Below are positions 45,919 to 54,612 of a DNA stretch of 64,000 nt, piece after piece. The stretch is from assembly GCA_047637355.1 (NCBI GenBank), contig JBLIKA010000001.1, forward strand, positions 1 through 64,000. Reading direction: 5' to 3'. Position 1 is the first letter of the stretch. Every line of letters starts with the position of its first letter. Under the pieces are notes generated by a model that saw nothing but the letters and a program-made list of their open reading frames with translations, was not told the DNA's origin and ran no database searches. Position numbers and translations under genes: made by a program. This DNA comes from Glaciecola sp047637355 (GTDB lineage: Bacteria; Pseudomonadota; Gammaproteobacteria; Enterobacterales; Alteromonadaceae).

Positions 45919-45920
45919 GA

Positions 45921-47261
45921 CTAACCCTCTTCCTCGATCTTGGTCAAACATTCACGTAACACTGGGCCATAATTATATTTACCAGGACACACATAGGTAC
46001 ATAACGACAAGTCTTCTTCATCTAATTCCAGAGCACCTAAGCTACTTGCGCCATCACTGTCGCCCGACAAAAGGTCGCGCAACAACAATGTAGGAATAAT
46101 ATCTAAAGGCATGATACGTTCATAGTTACCGATTGGCACCATAGAACGATCAGAACCATTCGTTGTCGTTGTCATGTTAAACAATTTTTTCGGTGACAAG
46201 TGACCTAAATAAGCGCGTGTCACAGAATGTTGATTTGAGCCTGGCATAGCCCAACCAAATAATTTCTTCTCTTTATCTTCTACTAAAAGAGAAACTTGGT
46301 TGTGGTAGCGACCAACATAAGCCTGAGGGCCTACTGCTGTATTACCGTTCAAAATAGACCCAGAGATAACGCGGACCGGTCCATCAATTTTCTGATCAGC
46401 AATCAGTTCATCAATGCTCGCACCTAAAATAGTACTCACCAATTTAGGTGTTTTCGCAGCAGGACCTGCAATAGACAATATTTTAGTTGTGTCTAACTTA
46501 CCGGTTTTAAGCAACGACCCAATAGCAATAACGTCTTGATAACCCACATGCCAAACAAACTTTTTCATACCTACAGGGTCAAGATGATGAATGTGGGTAC
46601 CAACAAGACCAGCTGGATGTGGACCTGAAAATTCGTTGACGTCAACAACAGCATCGCCAGTGTGAATATCTGCACCAGGGGATTTGCTTACGAACACTTT
46701 GCCATCTGTTAATTTAGCCAAAACTTTCAAACCAAAGGCAAAATCGGCTTTACGGTCAGCAATTATTACTTGAGGGTCTGCAGCCAAAGGATTAGTGTCC
46801 ATTGCAGAAACAAAAATCGAAGAAGGCGTTGAGCCTACCGCAGGATTTTTACTAAATGGGCGAGTTCTGATTACTGTCCAAGCACCAGATTCAACCAATA
46901 GTTCGCTTATTGCAGCGCGTTCAGCCGTTGCCAGTGACCCATCATCAAATGATGTGAAGGTAACTTCACCATCACCTTGCAGTTTAATAACCACAGACTG
47001 CAAAATACGTCTTGCACCGCGATTAACCTCAATGACTTCACCCGCTGCAGGAGCTGTGAATTTAATACCAGGATTTTTTTTGTCTTCAAAAAGTAACTGC
47101 CCTTTTTTGACAATATCACCCACTTGGACATGCATCGTGGGACGCATACCGTTGTATTCTTGCCCAAGGATGGCGACTTTCGTAACAGCAGGTCCTGGAT
47201 AGACCCTCTGCTCCGGCGCGCCTTCAATAGGAAGATCTAAGCCTTTCTTGATTTTTATCAT
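45921..47261 (-). CDS. nqrA: Na+-NQR subunit A
   Basis: 446 residues, cytoplasmic face subunit, starting MIKIKKGLDLPIEGAP, the conserved NqrA start. Typical pieces are VGDIVKKGQLLFEDKKNPGI, IRTRPFSKNP, and DLSLCTYVCPGKYNYGP near the C-terminus. It is the first gene of the operon and binds ubiquinone in the complex. No clear Shine-Dalgarno is visible before the ATG. Upstream are 553 bases without a recognised gene. Confidence 0.97.
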   Translation of the reverse strand: MIKIKKGLDLPIEGAPEQRVYPGPAVTKVAILGQEYNGMRPTMHVQVGDIVKKGQLLFEDKKNPGIKFTAPAAGEVIEVNRGARRILQSVVIKLQGDGEVTFTSFDDGSLATAERAAISELLVESGAWTVIRTRPFSKNPAVGSTPSSIFVSAMDTNPLAADPQVIIADRKADFAFGLKVLAKLTDGKVFVSKSPGADIHTGDAVVDVNEFSGPHPAGLVGTHIHHLDPVGMKKFVWHVGYQDVIAIGSLLKTGKLDTTKILSIAGPAAKTPKLVSTILGASIDELIADQKIDGPVRVISGSILNGNTAVGPQAYVGRYHNQVSLLVEDKEKKLFGWAMPGSNQHSVTRAYLGHLSPKKLFNMTTTTNGSDRSMVPIGNYERIMPLDIIPTLLLRDLLSGDSDGASSLGALELDEEDLSLCTYVCPGKYNYGPVLRECLTKIEEEG

Positions 47262-47814
47262 ACGTAATTGACTACTCTAATTTAAAATACCAATTCTAAT
47301 AAGCCTTTAGACTTGGTTGTCTGAAAGCTGATTAAAATTTGTTTCTTCTTGCCGCTCTCTTCAATGGTAAGTTGACTTCATCATAGTTAAATCAGTTGCT
47401 TACCACTACACAAAGCAAAACAAATTAACAGAAGCTAGAAAAAAGCTCCTTATTTTACAGAAATTACAACATAAAAGAACACGTAGTTCCTATAAGAAGG
47501 TCTACTCTGAACCGTGGTTTATAATTATTCTGTGTACACACAACATCACTGAGATAGTATTAGTAAAGAAAATCAAATACTCTTTGTCCATCTAGCAATG
47601 GAGCGGCGGTATTTTAGCATTAATGAGTGTGAAAAGGCTATGCCAATCATAGCAAAAACTGTATTTTCTTTGCTGCATTGTGAACAAAATTTTCCACTTC
47701 GCAATCGAATGAAGCTACCATTTACTCGCACAGAGCCTATGATAGCTTCAAATATTGGGGTTTTCATACTCGCTAAATACGCGTTGTAACCCTATCTAGG
47801 TATTGTAAAGATAA
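47262..47814. other. Long spacer upstream of nqrA
   Basis: 553 bases between nqrA and fabV (both minus), AT-rich, and should hold the nqr promoter. Overlapping 63- and 64-codon frames lie at 47598-47789 (plus) and 47573-47767 (minus). Neither has a convincing RBS, hydrophobic pattern or recognised motif. The bolA gene that I would look for beside nqrA is not seen. Confidence 0.5.
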
Positions 47815-49008
47815 TTACGACCAATTTACTACGTGATTAACATCGGCTTCATAATCAACACCTTGAATGTCAAATCCAAATAGCGTTAAGAACTCGTGAT
47901 GATAACCCGCATAGTCACTTAAATCGTGGAAGTTTTCTTGTGTAACCTGATCCCATAATGACTTTATTTTCGCTTGAGTTGCATCATTCGTTTCTTTGTC
48001 TTCCATATGATAGCGATTCATATTATCCACGGGAGGATCGCTGGCATAAAGACAATGAGTGTAAAGACCTTCTATTTGCTCAATGCAACCTTCATGAGTG
48101 CCCTCAGCTTTCATTACTTTGTAAATCAAAGAAATATATAACGGCATTACTGGAATAGCAGAGCTTGCTTGAGTGACTAACGCCTTCAAAGAAGATACGT
48201 TTGCAATTACCTTATTATTTTTTAACTTATCGACAATCGCCGTTGCGGCTCGATCTAAATCTTCTTTAGCTAAACCGATGGTTGCTTGTCCATAAATAGG
48301 CCAAGTAAGCTCTTTACCGATATAGGTATACGCAGTTGTTTTCGCTTTTTGAGATACCACACCGGCGTCGTTCAGCATTACTAACCAACGTTCCCAGTCT
48401 TCGCCGCCCATGACTTTTACCGTTTGATCGATTTCATCCTGATTGGCCGGCTCTAGTGTTATTTCATGAACTTGGTCTTTGTCGGTATCATATGTTTTGG
48501 TTGTATAACCTTTTCCAACGGGCTTAAGTGTCGATTTATAAACTTCGCCAGTATCTGGATCTGTTCTTCTTGGGGACGCTAAGCTATAAATAATCAGATC
48601 AACTGAACCTAAGTCTTTCTTTATTTTATCAATTACAGCTATTTTCATATCGTCAGAGAAAGCATCACCATTCATTGTTTCAGCGTACAAACCTTCGGCT
48701 TTAGCTTGGTCATGGAAAGCAGCCGTATTATACCAGCCGGCAGTGCCTGTTTTGCGCTCTGTCGGCTCTTTTTCAAAGCAGATCCCAAGGGTTTTTGCAC
48801 CATAGCCAAATGCAGAGGTAATTCGAGACGCTAATCCGTACCCAGTTGAACAACCAATCACCAGTACATTTTTAGGACCATCGAGTTCTGATTTGGTCTT
48901 TACGTCTTGCGACTTTACATAGTTGATTTGGTTTTCAACGCTCTTTGCGCATCCAGCAGGATGAGCATTAGTGCAGATAAAACCTCTAATTTTTGGCTTA
49001 ATGACCAT
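47815..49008 (-). CDS. fabV: Enoyl-[acyl-carrier-protein] / trans-2-enoyl-CoA reductase FabV
   Basis: About 397 residues from ATG 49008, starting MVIKPKIRGFICTNAHPAGC as in FabV. The NADH loop is VIGCSTGYGLASRI near residue 50. SLASPRRTDP follows, and the catalytic Y-X8-K is within TWPIYGQATIGLAKEDL. FabV is the large (about 400 residue) enoyl reductase of Vibrio and Pseudomonas, replacing or joining FabI in the last step of fatty acid elongation, and it is known to be less sensitive to triclosan. AAGGAAG precedes the ATG. Single gene downstream of the TRAP operon. Confidence 0.95.
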   Translation of the reverse strand: MVIKPKIRGFICTNAHPAGCAKSVENQINYVKSQDVKTKSELDGPKNVLVIGCSTGYGLASRITSAFGYGAKTLGICFEKEPTERKTGTAGWYNTAAFHDQAKAEGLYAETMNGDAFSDDMKIAVIDKIKKDLGSVDLIIYSLASPRRTDPDTGEVYKSTLKPVGKGYTTKTYDTDKDQVHEITLEPANQDEIDQTVKVMGGEDWERWLVMLNDAGVVSQKAKTTAYTYIGKELTWPIYGQATIGLAKEDLDRAATAIVDKLKNNKVIANVSSLKALVTQASSAIPVMPLYISLIYKVMKAEGTHEGCIEQIEGLYTHCLYASDPPVDNMNRYHMEDKETNDATQAKIKSLWDQVTQENFHDLSDYAGYHHEFLTLFGFDIQGVDYEADVNHVVNWS

Positions 49009-49175
49009 AAAAACTTCCTTTTTTATCACGCATAAAAAAACGCGCGATTGATTAATTTGCTAATTTAAGTAGTACTTATAACTCAGCATTCTACGCAAAA
49101 TTAACGGTTATATCTAACATACGCGCGTATTCTAGTTCCATTTTACCGATAAACAAATCAGATCAGATAGAAAGT

Positions 49176-50273
49176 CTACTCTCTATTTTCATAATACTCT
49201 TGTTCTGAAACCTTATGGTAGGCTTTTACTTCTTGGAAGAAAGCATCATACGACGCATAAATCCGATCAAAGTCTGCATCACCGGCACGCTCTTGTTTTA
49301 TTACTTTTGCAGTGGCCACTTTCAATGCTTCGATGACATCTTCAGGCAATGCGCGAAGCTCGGTACCATACTCTACCAGTTGCTTCAGTGCATTCGGGTT
49401 TCTTGCGGTGTATTCATCTAACATGTCCTGATTCGCGGCACGCGTGGCAACTTCGACAATTTTTTGCAAGTCTTTTGGCAATGCATCAAATGCCGCCTTG
49501 TTAACAGTAAACTCGAGCAATGTACCAGGCTCATGCCAACCGCTGTGGTAATAATACTTGGCCGCTTTGTGCAGACCAAAGGCTAAGTCGTTATATGGAC
49601 CAACCCATTCAGTTGCATCTATTACTCCCGTTTGCAATGCCGTAAACAATTCGCCACCAGTGAGCGTTATAGGTAAGCCCCCAACCTCCTTAAATACTTC
49701 TCCACCCAAGCCAGGAATACGCATCTTTAGGCCCTGAAAATCGTCTAAATTATTAATTTCTTTTTTAAACCAACCGGCCATCTGAGTTCCTGAACTTCCA
49801 CCTGCAAATGGAATAACACCATACGGTGCATATAATTCACGCCATAATTCCATGCCACCGCCGTAATGCAGCCACGCATTCATTTCGGTCGCATTCATAC
49901 CAAATGGAATAGCACTAAAAATTGGCGCAGCTGGCATTTTACCTTTCCAGTAATACGCGCCTGCATGACCCATTTCTACGCTTCCACCCGACACAGCATC
50001 AAATACTTCAAAGCCAGGAACGAGCTCACCAGCACCATAAACTCTAACTTCTAAGCGACCGCCAGACATCTCGTTCACATATTCTGCGAAGGTTTCCGGT
50101 CCTTTGCCCAAACCAGGAAAGTTTTTTGGCCATGACGTCACTAATTTCCACTTTATGGTTTCAGCGGGCGCTTTAATAATGTCCGTTGTCGCATTTTCTT
50201 CATTCTTGCCGCTGCAAGAAGCAATGGCGAACATAGCCGCAGCAGCACACAACAAACTAACTGACTTTTTCAT
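49176..50273 (-). CDS. dctP: TRAP transporter substrate-binding protein (DctP type), lipoprotein form
   Basis: 365 residues. The N-terminus MKKSVSLLCAAAAMFAIASC fits a lipoprotein signal with the lipid Cys at residue 20, unusual for TRAP binding proteins, which are mostly free in the periplasm. The mature protein matches the TakP-like branch: WKLVTSWPKNFPGLGKGPE, FEVFDAVSGGSVEMGHAGAYYW, and MRIPGLGGEVFKEVGG with the Arg that clamps the ligand carboxylate, then QTGVIDATEW. That branch binds alpha-keto acids and other organic acids. GGGAGAA precedes the ATG. Last gene of the dctQ-dctM-dctP operon. Confidence 0.92.
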   Translation of the reverse strand: MKKSVSLLCAAAAMFAIASCSGKNEENATTDIIKAPAETIKWKLVTSWPKNFPGLGKGPETFAEYVNEMSGGRLEVRVYGAGELVPGFEVFDAVSGGSVEMGHAGAYYWKGKMPAAPIFSAIPFGMNATEMNAWLHYGGGMELWRELYAPYGVIPFAGGSSGTQMAGWFKKEINNLDDFQGLKMRIPGLGGEVFKEVGGLPITLTGGELFTALQTGVIDATEWVGPYNDLAFGLHKAAKYYYHSGWHEPGTLLEFTVNKAAFDALPKDLQKIVEVATRAANQDMLDEYTARNPNALKQLVEYGTELRALPEDVIEALKVATAKVIKQERAGDADFDRIYASYDAFFQEVKAYHKVSEQEYYENRE

Positions 50274-50297
50274 TTTTATTCTCCCTTAAAAACTAGA

Positions 50298-51671
50298 CTA
50301 GTTGCCGCCATAAATAACAGAAGGCAACCATGTAATAATGCCTGGCCAAATGGCCATAATAATTAACAAAAAAAGTTGGATAACAATAAAAGGAATCACA
50401 CCTTTATAAATTTGCTCAGTCTTGACTGTATCGGATGTGACGCCCCTAAGATAAAACAATGCAAAACCAAACGGAGGCGTTAAGAAACTGGTTTGCAGAT
50501 TTACAGCGATCATAATGCCTAACCAAATAGGATCGAGGCCCATCACGAGTAAAATAGGCGCAATAATTGGAACAACGACGAAGGTGATCTCAATAAAATC
50601 GAGAATAAAGCCAAGTAAGAAAATGACCACCATTACTAGTAACACGGCGGTAAATAAACCACCAGGTAAGTCTGCAAAGAACGCTTGTAACAGCTCTTCA
50701 CCGCCAAAACCACGGAAAACGAGAGAAAATATTGACGCTCCAATAAGGATCAAAAAAACCATTGATGTGACTTTTGTGGTCTCGCGCACCACGTAGTTAG
50801 TGTTCCCTATATTAATTTTCCTTTTTAACAATGCAAGAAATACCGAACCAATGGCGCCAACACCAGCTGCTTCAGTCGGTGTTGCTTTGCCCGTTAATAT
50901 CGAGCCTAAGACAGCAATGATCAGTAATAATGGAGGTACTAAAGCAATAAGAAGCTCTGTTAAGTTAGCGTGCTCATTTTCCTGACCATGCGCTGGCACC
51001 TGGGAAGGACTAAACTTACTGACCGCCCACAAATAAAGTAAGTAAAAGATAACAAGAATAAGCCCAGGAACAATCGCACCTACAAACAAGTCGCCGACAG
51101 ACACACTTTCTGGAGAGAATATCCCCATATCAAGCTGTGCTTTTTGATACGCACTAGATAAAACATCACCGAGCAGTACTAATGCAATGGAAGGTGGAAT
51201 AATTTGCCCTAGCGTTCCCGTTGCACAAATAGTGCCCGTTGCTAGAGATGGTGAATAACCGCGTTTCAGCATGGTGGGTAATGAGAGTAAGCCCATTGTA
51301 ACTACTGTAGCGCCAACAATGCCGGTGCTCGCCGCGAGTAACATGCCCACTAACACGACTGATACACCCAAACCTGTTTTAAAACGCCCTAACAGACCTG
51401 ACATCGCTACCAGCAGCTCTTCAGCAATTTTGGAGCGCTCTAATACCACGCCCATGAAAACAAAAAGCGGAACAGCGATAAGAGTTTGGTTATTTACAAT
51501 ACCGAATAAACGACTTGGTGTTGCTAACAAATAATTGCCGTCGAATACATCAAATAAAATACCAATGCCGGCAAAAACTAATGAAGTGCCAGCGAGAGTC
51601 AACGCGACAGGGTAGCCGAACAATAAAAAGAGGCAAACCACAAGAAACAGAACAAGTGAGAGGATTTCCAC
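50298..51671 (-). CDS. dctM: TRAP transporter large permease (DctM type)
   Basis: 457 residues, about 12 membrane helices. Family motifs are VGATVVTMGLLSLPTMLKRGY and GTICATGTLGQIIPPSIALVLLG, with ATPTEAAGVGAIGSVFLALL in the C-terminal half and TPPFGFALFYLRGV near the end. It forms the Na+-dependent translocation channel. The start is a GTG overlapping the stop of dctQ by one base (TAGTG). A cytoplasmic or periplasmic loop of about 40 residues (residues 180-240) is longer than in typical DctM. Confidence 0.94.
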   Translation of the reverse strand: MEILSLVLFLVVCLFLLFGYPVALTLAGTSLVFAGIGILFDVFDGNYLLATPSRLFGIVNNQTLIAVPLFVFMGVVLERSKIAEELLVAMSGLLGRFKTGLGVSVVLVGMLLAASTGIVGATVVTMGLLSLPTMLKRGYSPSLATGTICATGTLGQIIPPSIALVLLGDVLSSAYQKAQLDMGIFSPESVSVGDLFVGAIVPGLILVIFYLLYLWAVSKFSPSQVPAHGQENEHANLTELLIALVPPLLLIIAVLGSILTGKATPTEAAGVGAIGSVFLALLKRKINIGNTNYVVRETTKVTSMVFLILIGASIFSLVFRGFGGEELLQAFFADLPGGLFTAVLLVMVVIFLLGFILDFIEITFVVVPIIAPILLVMGLDPIWLGIMIAVNLQTSFLTPPFGFALFYLRGVTSDTVKTEQIYKGVIPFIVIQLFLLIIMAIWPGIITWLPSVIYGGN

Positions 51672-52192
51672 TATTTGGCTACTCCTGCCAATATTAAGCT
51701 TTGTTTAATGGCCTCCGAGACGCCTTGCAAGAGCATCGTGAGTGAAAATAGAAGAATAAACGTCTTCAACACATATAGAAAAGGAAGACCACCTGACTCC
51801 ATAGACCCTTCAAGCGTTTGCCACGATTCGAAGACGTAATGCCAACTAACAACGGTAATGAAAATCATCACTGGCAATAACAAAAATAATGTACCAACTA
51901 AGTTAACCAGCGCTTTTCGCTTTTCACTGAAACCTCTATAAAAAACATCAACCCTCACATGACCATCATGTTGAAGAGTGTAAGCGCTACCAAGCAAAAA
52001 AACAGCTGCATGTAAATAAACGACTGACTCTTGCATGGCTATCCAGCCAAGGTTAAAACCGTAGCGCAAAACGACCACAGCAAATGTAACTGCCGCCATT
52101 AAAAACGTAAAATAGCTGACCCACTCACCAATTTTTTTATTGATCATATCAATTACTGCTGATACGGATAAAACGGAGCCGATTAACGACAT
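51671..52192 (-). CDS. dctQ: TRAP transporter small permease (DctQ type)
   Basis: About 173 residues with four membrane helices. The motif LGWIAMQESVVYLHAAVFLLGSAYTL, followed by HVRVDVFYRGFSEKRKALV, is the DctQ signature. ATG 52192 has AGGCGAG about 9 bases before it; the frame opens 8 codons further. First gene of the TRAP operon, overlapping dctM. It serves as a membrane partner of DctM. Confidence 0.92.
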   Translation of the reverse strand: MSLIGSVLSVSAVIDMINKKIGEWVSYFTFLMAAVTFAVVVLRYGFNLGWIAMQESVVYLHAAVFLLGSAYTLQHDGHVRVDVFYRGFSEKRKALVNLVGTLFLLLPVMIFITVVSWHYVFESWQTLEGSMESGGLPFLYVLKTFILLFSLTMLLQGVSEAIKQSLILAGVAK

Positions 52193-52802
52193 GCCATATT
52201 CTCGCCTACTGGTCATTCTTTAATGAAATGTTAATAGATGCATTCTTGCATATATAAACGAGTGACGTTAAGTATTTTTAAATAGATTGCGCTTCAACTG
52301 AAAATGATTTTTTGACGGCAATCAAAGTCATAGCCATCTTATATAAAATGAAAGGGGCCTTTTGAGATTGTCGCTATACTAATAAATAACACCAAAAATG
52401 CCAACATTTCCTGCTCAACAGGTTACGTTGTGAGCACACTTACATACGCTTAACCGACTTGGAACAAGTCATTTATCGACGTTTTCCCCATTACATATCA
52501 TTCACAGAAGCCACCCCCCTCAAATTTATGATAATTTCATTACCAGCAGTGAAGCGTTAAAATAACATGGTTCGAAAATGAAATTGAAATTGACTAGTAT
52601 TTGCTCATTGTTTTAGACACAACGGATAGGATACAATACTTATATATTATTCGCAGTTAGCTGCTATGTTGAGTAAGTCAAAGATATCGTCTTTTTAAAG
52701 ATTAGTACCAATGTAAAAAAGCTAAAAACCGAGTTAAATTGTTAGTTACTATTTAGTTGTGTTGTATAAATAAAAACAATTTACACCAAAAAGGGCAAAG
52801 GA
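52193..52802. other. Divergent spacer between TRAP and EPS operons
   Basis: 610 AT-rich bases between the dctQ start (minus) and the first EPS gene (plus). It should hold promoters for both operons and is long enough for c-di-GMP-responsive control as in vps. I see no JUMPstart/ops match, RNA gene or repeat that I can name. Confidence 0.5.
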
Positions 52803-54017
52803 ATGAAAGTACTAAAAGTTACTCCCGCGATTATATGCTTAATGAGCAGCATAAGCGTCAATGCACAGCAGTTTCAAGATGCCGCAAGCATAGAATTCGG
52901 TAGTTTCGACGTTACTCCTACTCTCGATTTTGGGTTTCGTTATGATGACAACGTCATTCGCTCAAATGCGAATAAAATAAATAGCTGGTCACAAATTGTT
53001 TCGCCACAAGTGGTCATGTTAGACAGCTTTGGTTCGAGCCAAGTGCGCGTTGGCTATCGTTTGCGTAACGAGCAATTTTTTAGTAGTTCACAAGATAATT
53101 ATACTGACCACTTTTTCAATGCAGCCGTTGACTTCGAACTAAATTCACGACATCGGTTAGATATAGGCATCGATTATACTGATGGCCATGAAGATCGAGG
53201 GACCGGTTTTTCAATCGGTAGAGCTGAAACGTTAGCCACCCCTGACAAGTTTAAGCAAAGCGAATTTGATATATTGTATTCTTATGGCGCTTTCAATGCC
53301 GACGGGCGTTTAGATATAAATTTTAATATTATTAATCGCGATTACGATTTAAACACACCTCAGTACTTGATTCGTGACAGAGGCTTTACCACCGTTGGTG
53401 GCACGTTTTTTTATCGAATTGGTGCAGTAACAGACGCTACTTTCGATGTTATCTATCGAGATGTTAATTACAAATTCGATTTAGATACATCATCACCACT
53501 GGATAGCGAACAAATTTCTTACCTCGTTGGTTTGAAATGGGAAGCGACGGCTGAAACCGCTGGTTTTGCCAAAATTGGCTATCAAGAAAAGAATTTTGAT
53601 TCGCCTCTGCGTGAAGACTTTGATGGCATAGATTGGGCCGCTGGTATTATTTGGGAACCCACTAAATATTCAACTGTCGAAATCACCACGAACAACGATA
53701 CGAATGAAACTAATGGTGAAGGTAATTTCATTCGTGGTCGCGATTACGCTGTAGAATGGCGACATGAGTGGTTGGGAAGATTACGCAGTTCAGCTTCATA
53801 TACTTGGGGTACCGACCGTTATGAAGGCCAATCAAGTGAAAGTACCTTCGATATTCGTGAAGATGATTTAGTCAGATTTAGAGCTTCTCTATACTATCAA
53901 TTTCGTCGTTGGATGAACATCGAAGTAGGTTATATTTACGACCAGCGCGACAGTAACCGTACAGTGATTGAATACGACCGCAATCAGTTTATAATAAATG
54001 CATTATTTACATTGTAG
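52803..54017 (+). CDS. Outer membrane beta-barrel protein of the EPS locus (VpsM-like)
   Basis: 404 residues with a signal peptide (ICLMSSISVNAQ) and long stretches of alternating aromatic and polar residues typical of a 16- to 18-strand barrel: DVTPTLDFGFRYDDNV near the start, and SASYTWGTDRYEG and EVGYIYDQRDSN near the end, finishing INALFTL. By position and size it resembles VpsM/EpsL-type outer membrane proteins of wzx/wzy-like export systems. It could be the outer membrane pore that partners with the short Wza-like protein encoded next. First gene of the EPS operon. Confidence 0.75.
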   Translation: MKVLKVTPAIICLMSSISVNAQQFQDAASIEFGSFDVTPTLDFGFRYDDNVIRSNANKINSWSQIVSPQVVMLDSFGSSQVRVGYRLRNEQFFSSSQDNYTDHFFNAAVDFELNSRHRLDIGIDYTDGHEDRGTGFSIGRAETLATPDKFKQSEFDILYSYGAFNADGRLDINFNIINRDYDLNTPQYLIRDRGFTTVGGTFFYRIGAVTDATFDVIYRDVNYKFDLDTSSPLDSEQISYLVGLKWEATAETAGFAKIGYQEKNFDSPLREDFDGIDWAAGIIWEPTKYSTVEITTNNDTNETNGEGNFIRGRDYAVEWRHEWLGRLRSSASYTWGTDRYEGQSSESTFDIREDDLVRFRASLYYQFRRWMNIEVGYIYDQRDSNRTVIEYDRNQFIINALFTL

Positions 54018-54037
54018 TCGTTTAAACTGAGGCACTT

Positions 54038-54598
54038 ATGATATTGAAGTTACCTTTATTAATAAAATATTCAACACTACTATTTGTTTATCTAATCGCT
54101 TCCTGCTCAAGCGCACAGGCTCAGATTAGCAACGAATTGAGTCAATACAAACTTGGGGCGGGCGACATAGTAAGAATAACGGTATTTGGTCAAGAAGACT
54201 TATCTGTGCAAACTCGATTATCAAATATTGGTGCTATTAATTACCCCTTCCTAGGTGATATCAATTTAGTTGGACTTACCGTTAACGAAGTGGAAAACAA
54301 AATTGATAACGGATTACGTGGCGATTACTTAGTAAACCCGTCTGTATCTGTTACAGTCCTCGAATATAGACCATTCTTCATTGATGGTGCTGTAAATCGC
54401 CCAGGTGGCTACCCTTATCAACCGGGTTTATTAGTGAATAAGGCAGCTGCATTGGCTGGCGGTTTTACTGAGCGAGCATCAAGAGAAAAAATTATCATCG
54501 TTAGGAAAGTCACTGGCGTTGAAACTACCATTGAAGCTACTGCCTCAGACATAATATTGCCCGGCGATATCGTGACTGTGCAAGAACGCTTTTTCTAA
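54038..54598 (+). CDS. Polysaccharide export lipoprotein, short Wza-like (VpsN-like)
   Basis: 186 residues, lipoprotein signal with LIASCSS (Cys near 23). The poly-export domain has QYKLGAGDIVRITVFGQEDLS, then a SLBB domain with FFIDGAVNRPGGYPYQPG. E. coli Wza is about 380 residues with a C-terminal amphipathic helix that forms its outer membrane pore; this protein lacks that part, so another protein must cross the outer membrane, probably the barrel protein encoded just upstream. The kinase gene follows after 14 bases. Confidence 0.9.
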   Translation: MILKLPLLIKYSTLLFVYLIASCSSAQAQISNELSQYKLGAGDIVRITVFGQEDLSVQTRLSNIGAINYPFLGDINLVGLTVNEVENKIDNGLRGDYLVNPSVSVTVLEYRPFFIDGAVNRPGGYPYQPGLLVNKAAALAGGFTERASREKIIIVRKVTGVETTIEATASDIILPGDIVTVQERFF

Positions 54599-54612
54599 TT
54601 ATAGAGACCTAT

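Noticed and set aside
47573..47789. Overlapping 63- and 64-codon frames on both strands upstream of nqrA.
   Set aside because: No convincing RBS, no recognised motif and they overlap each other; probably chance frames.
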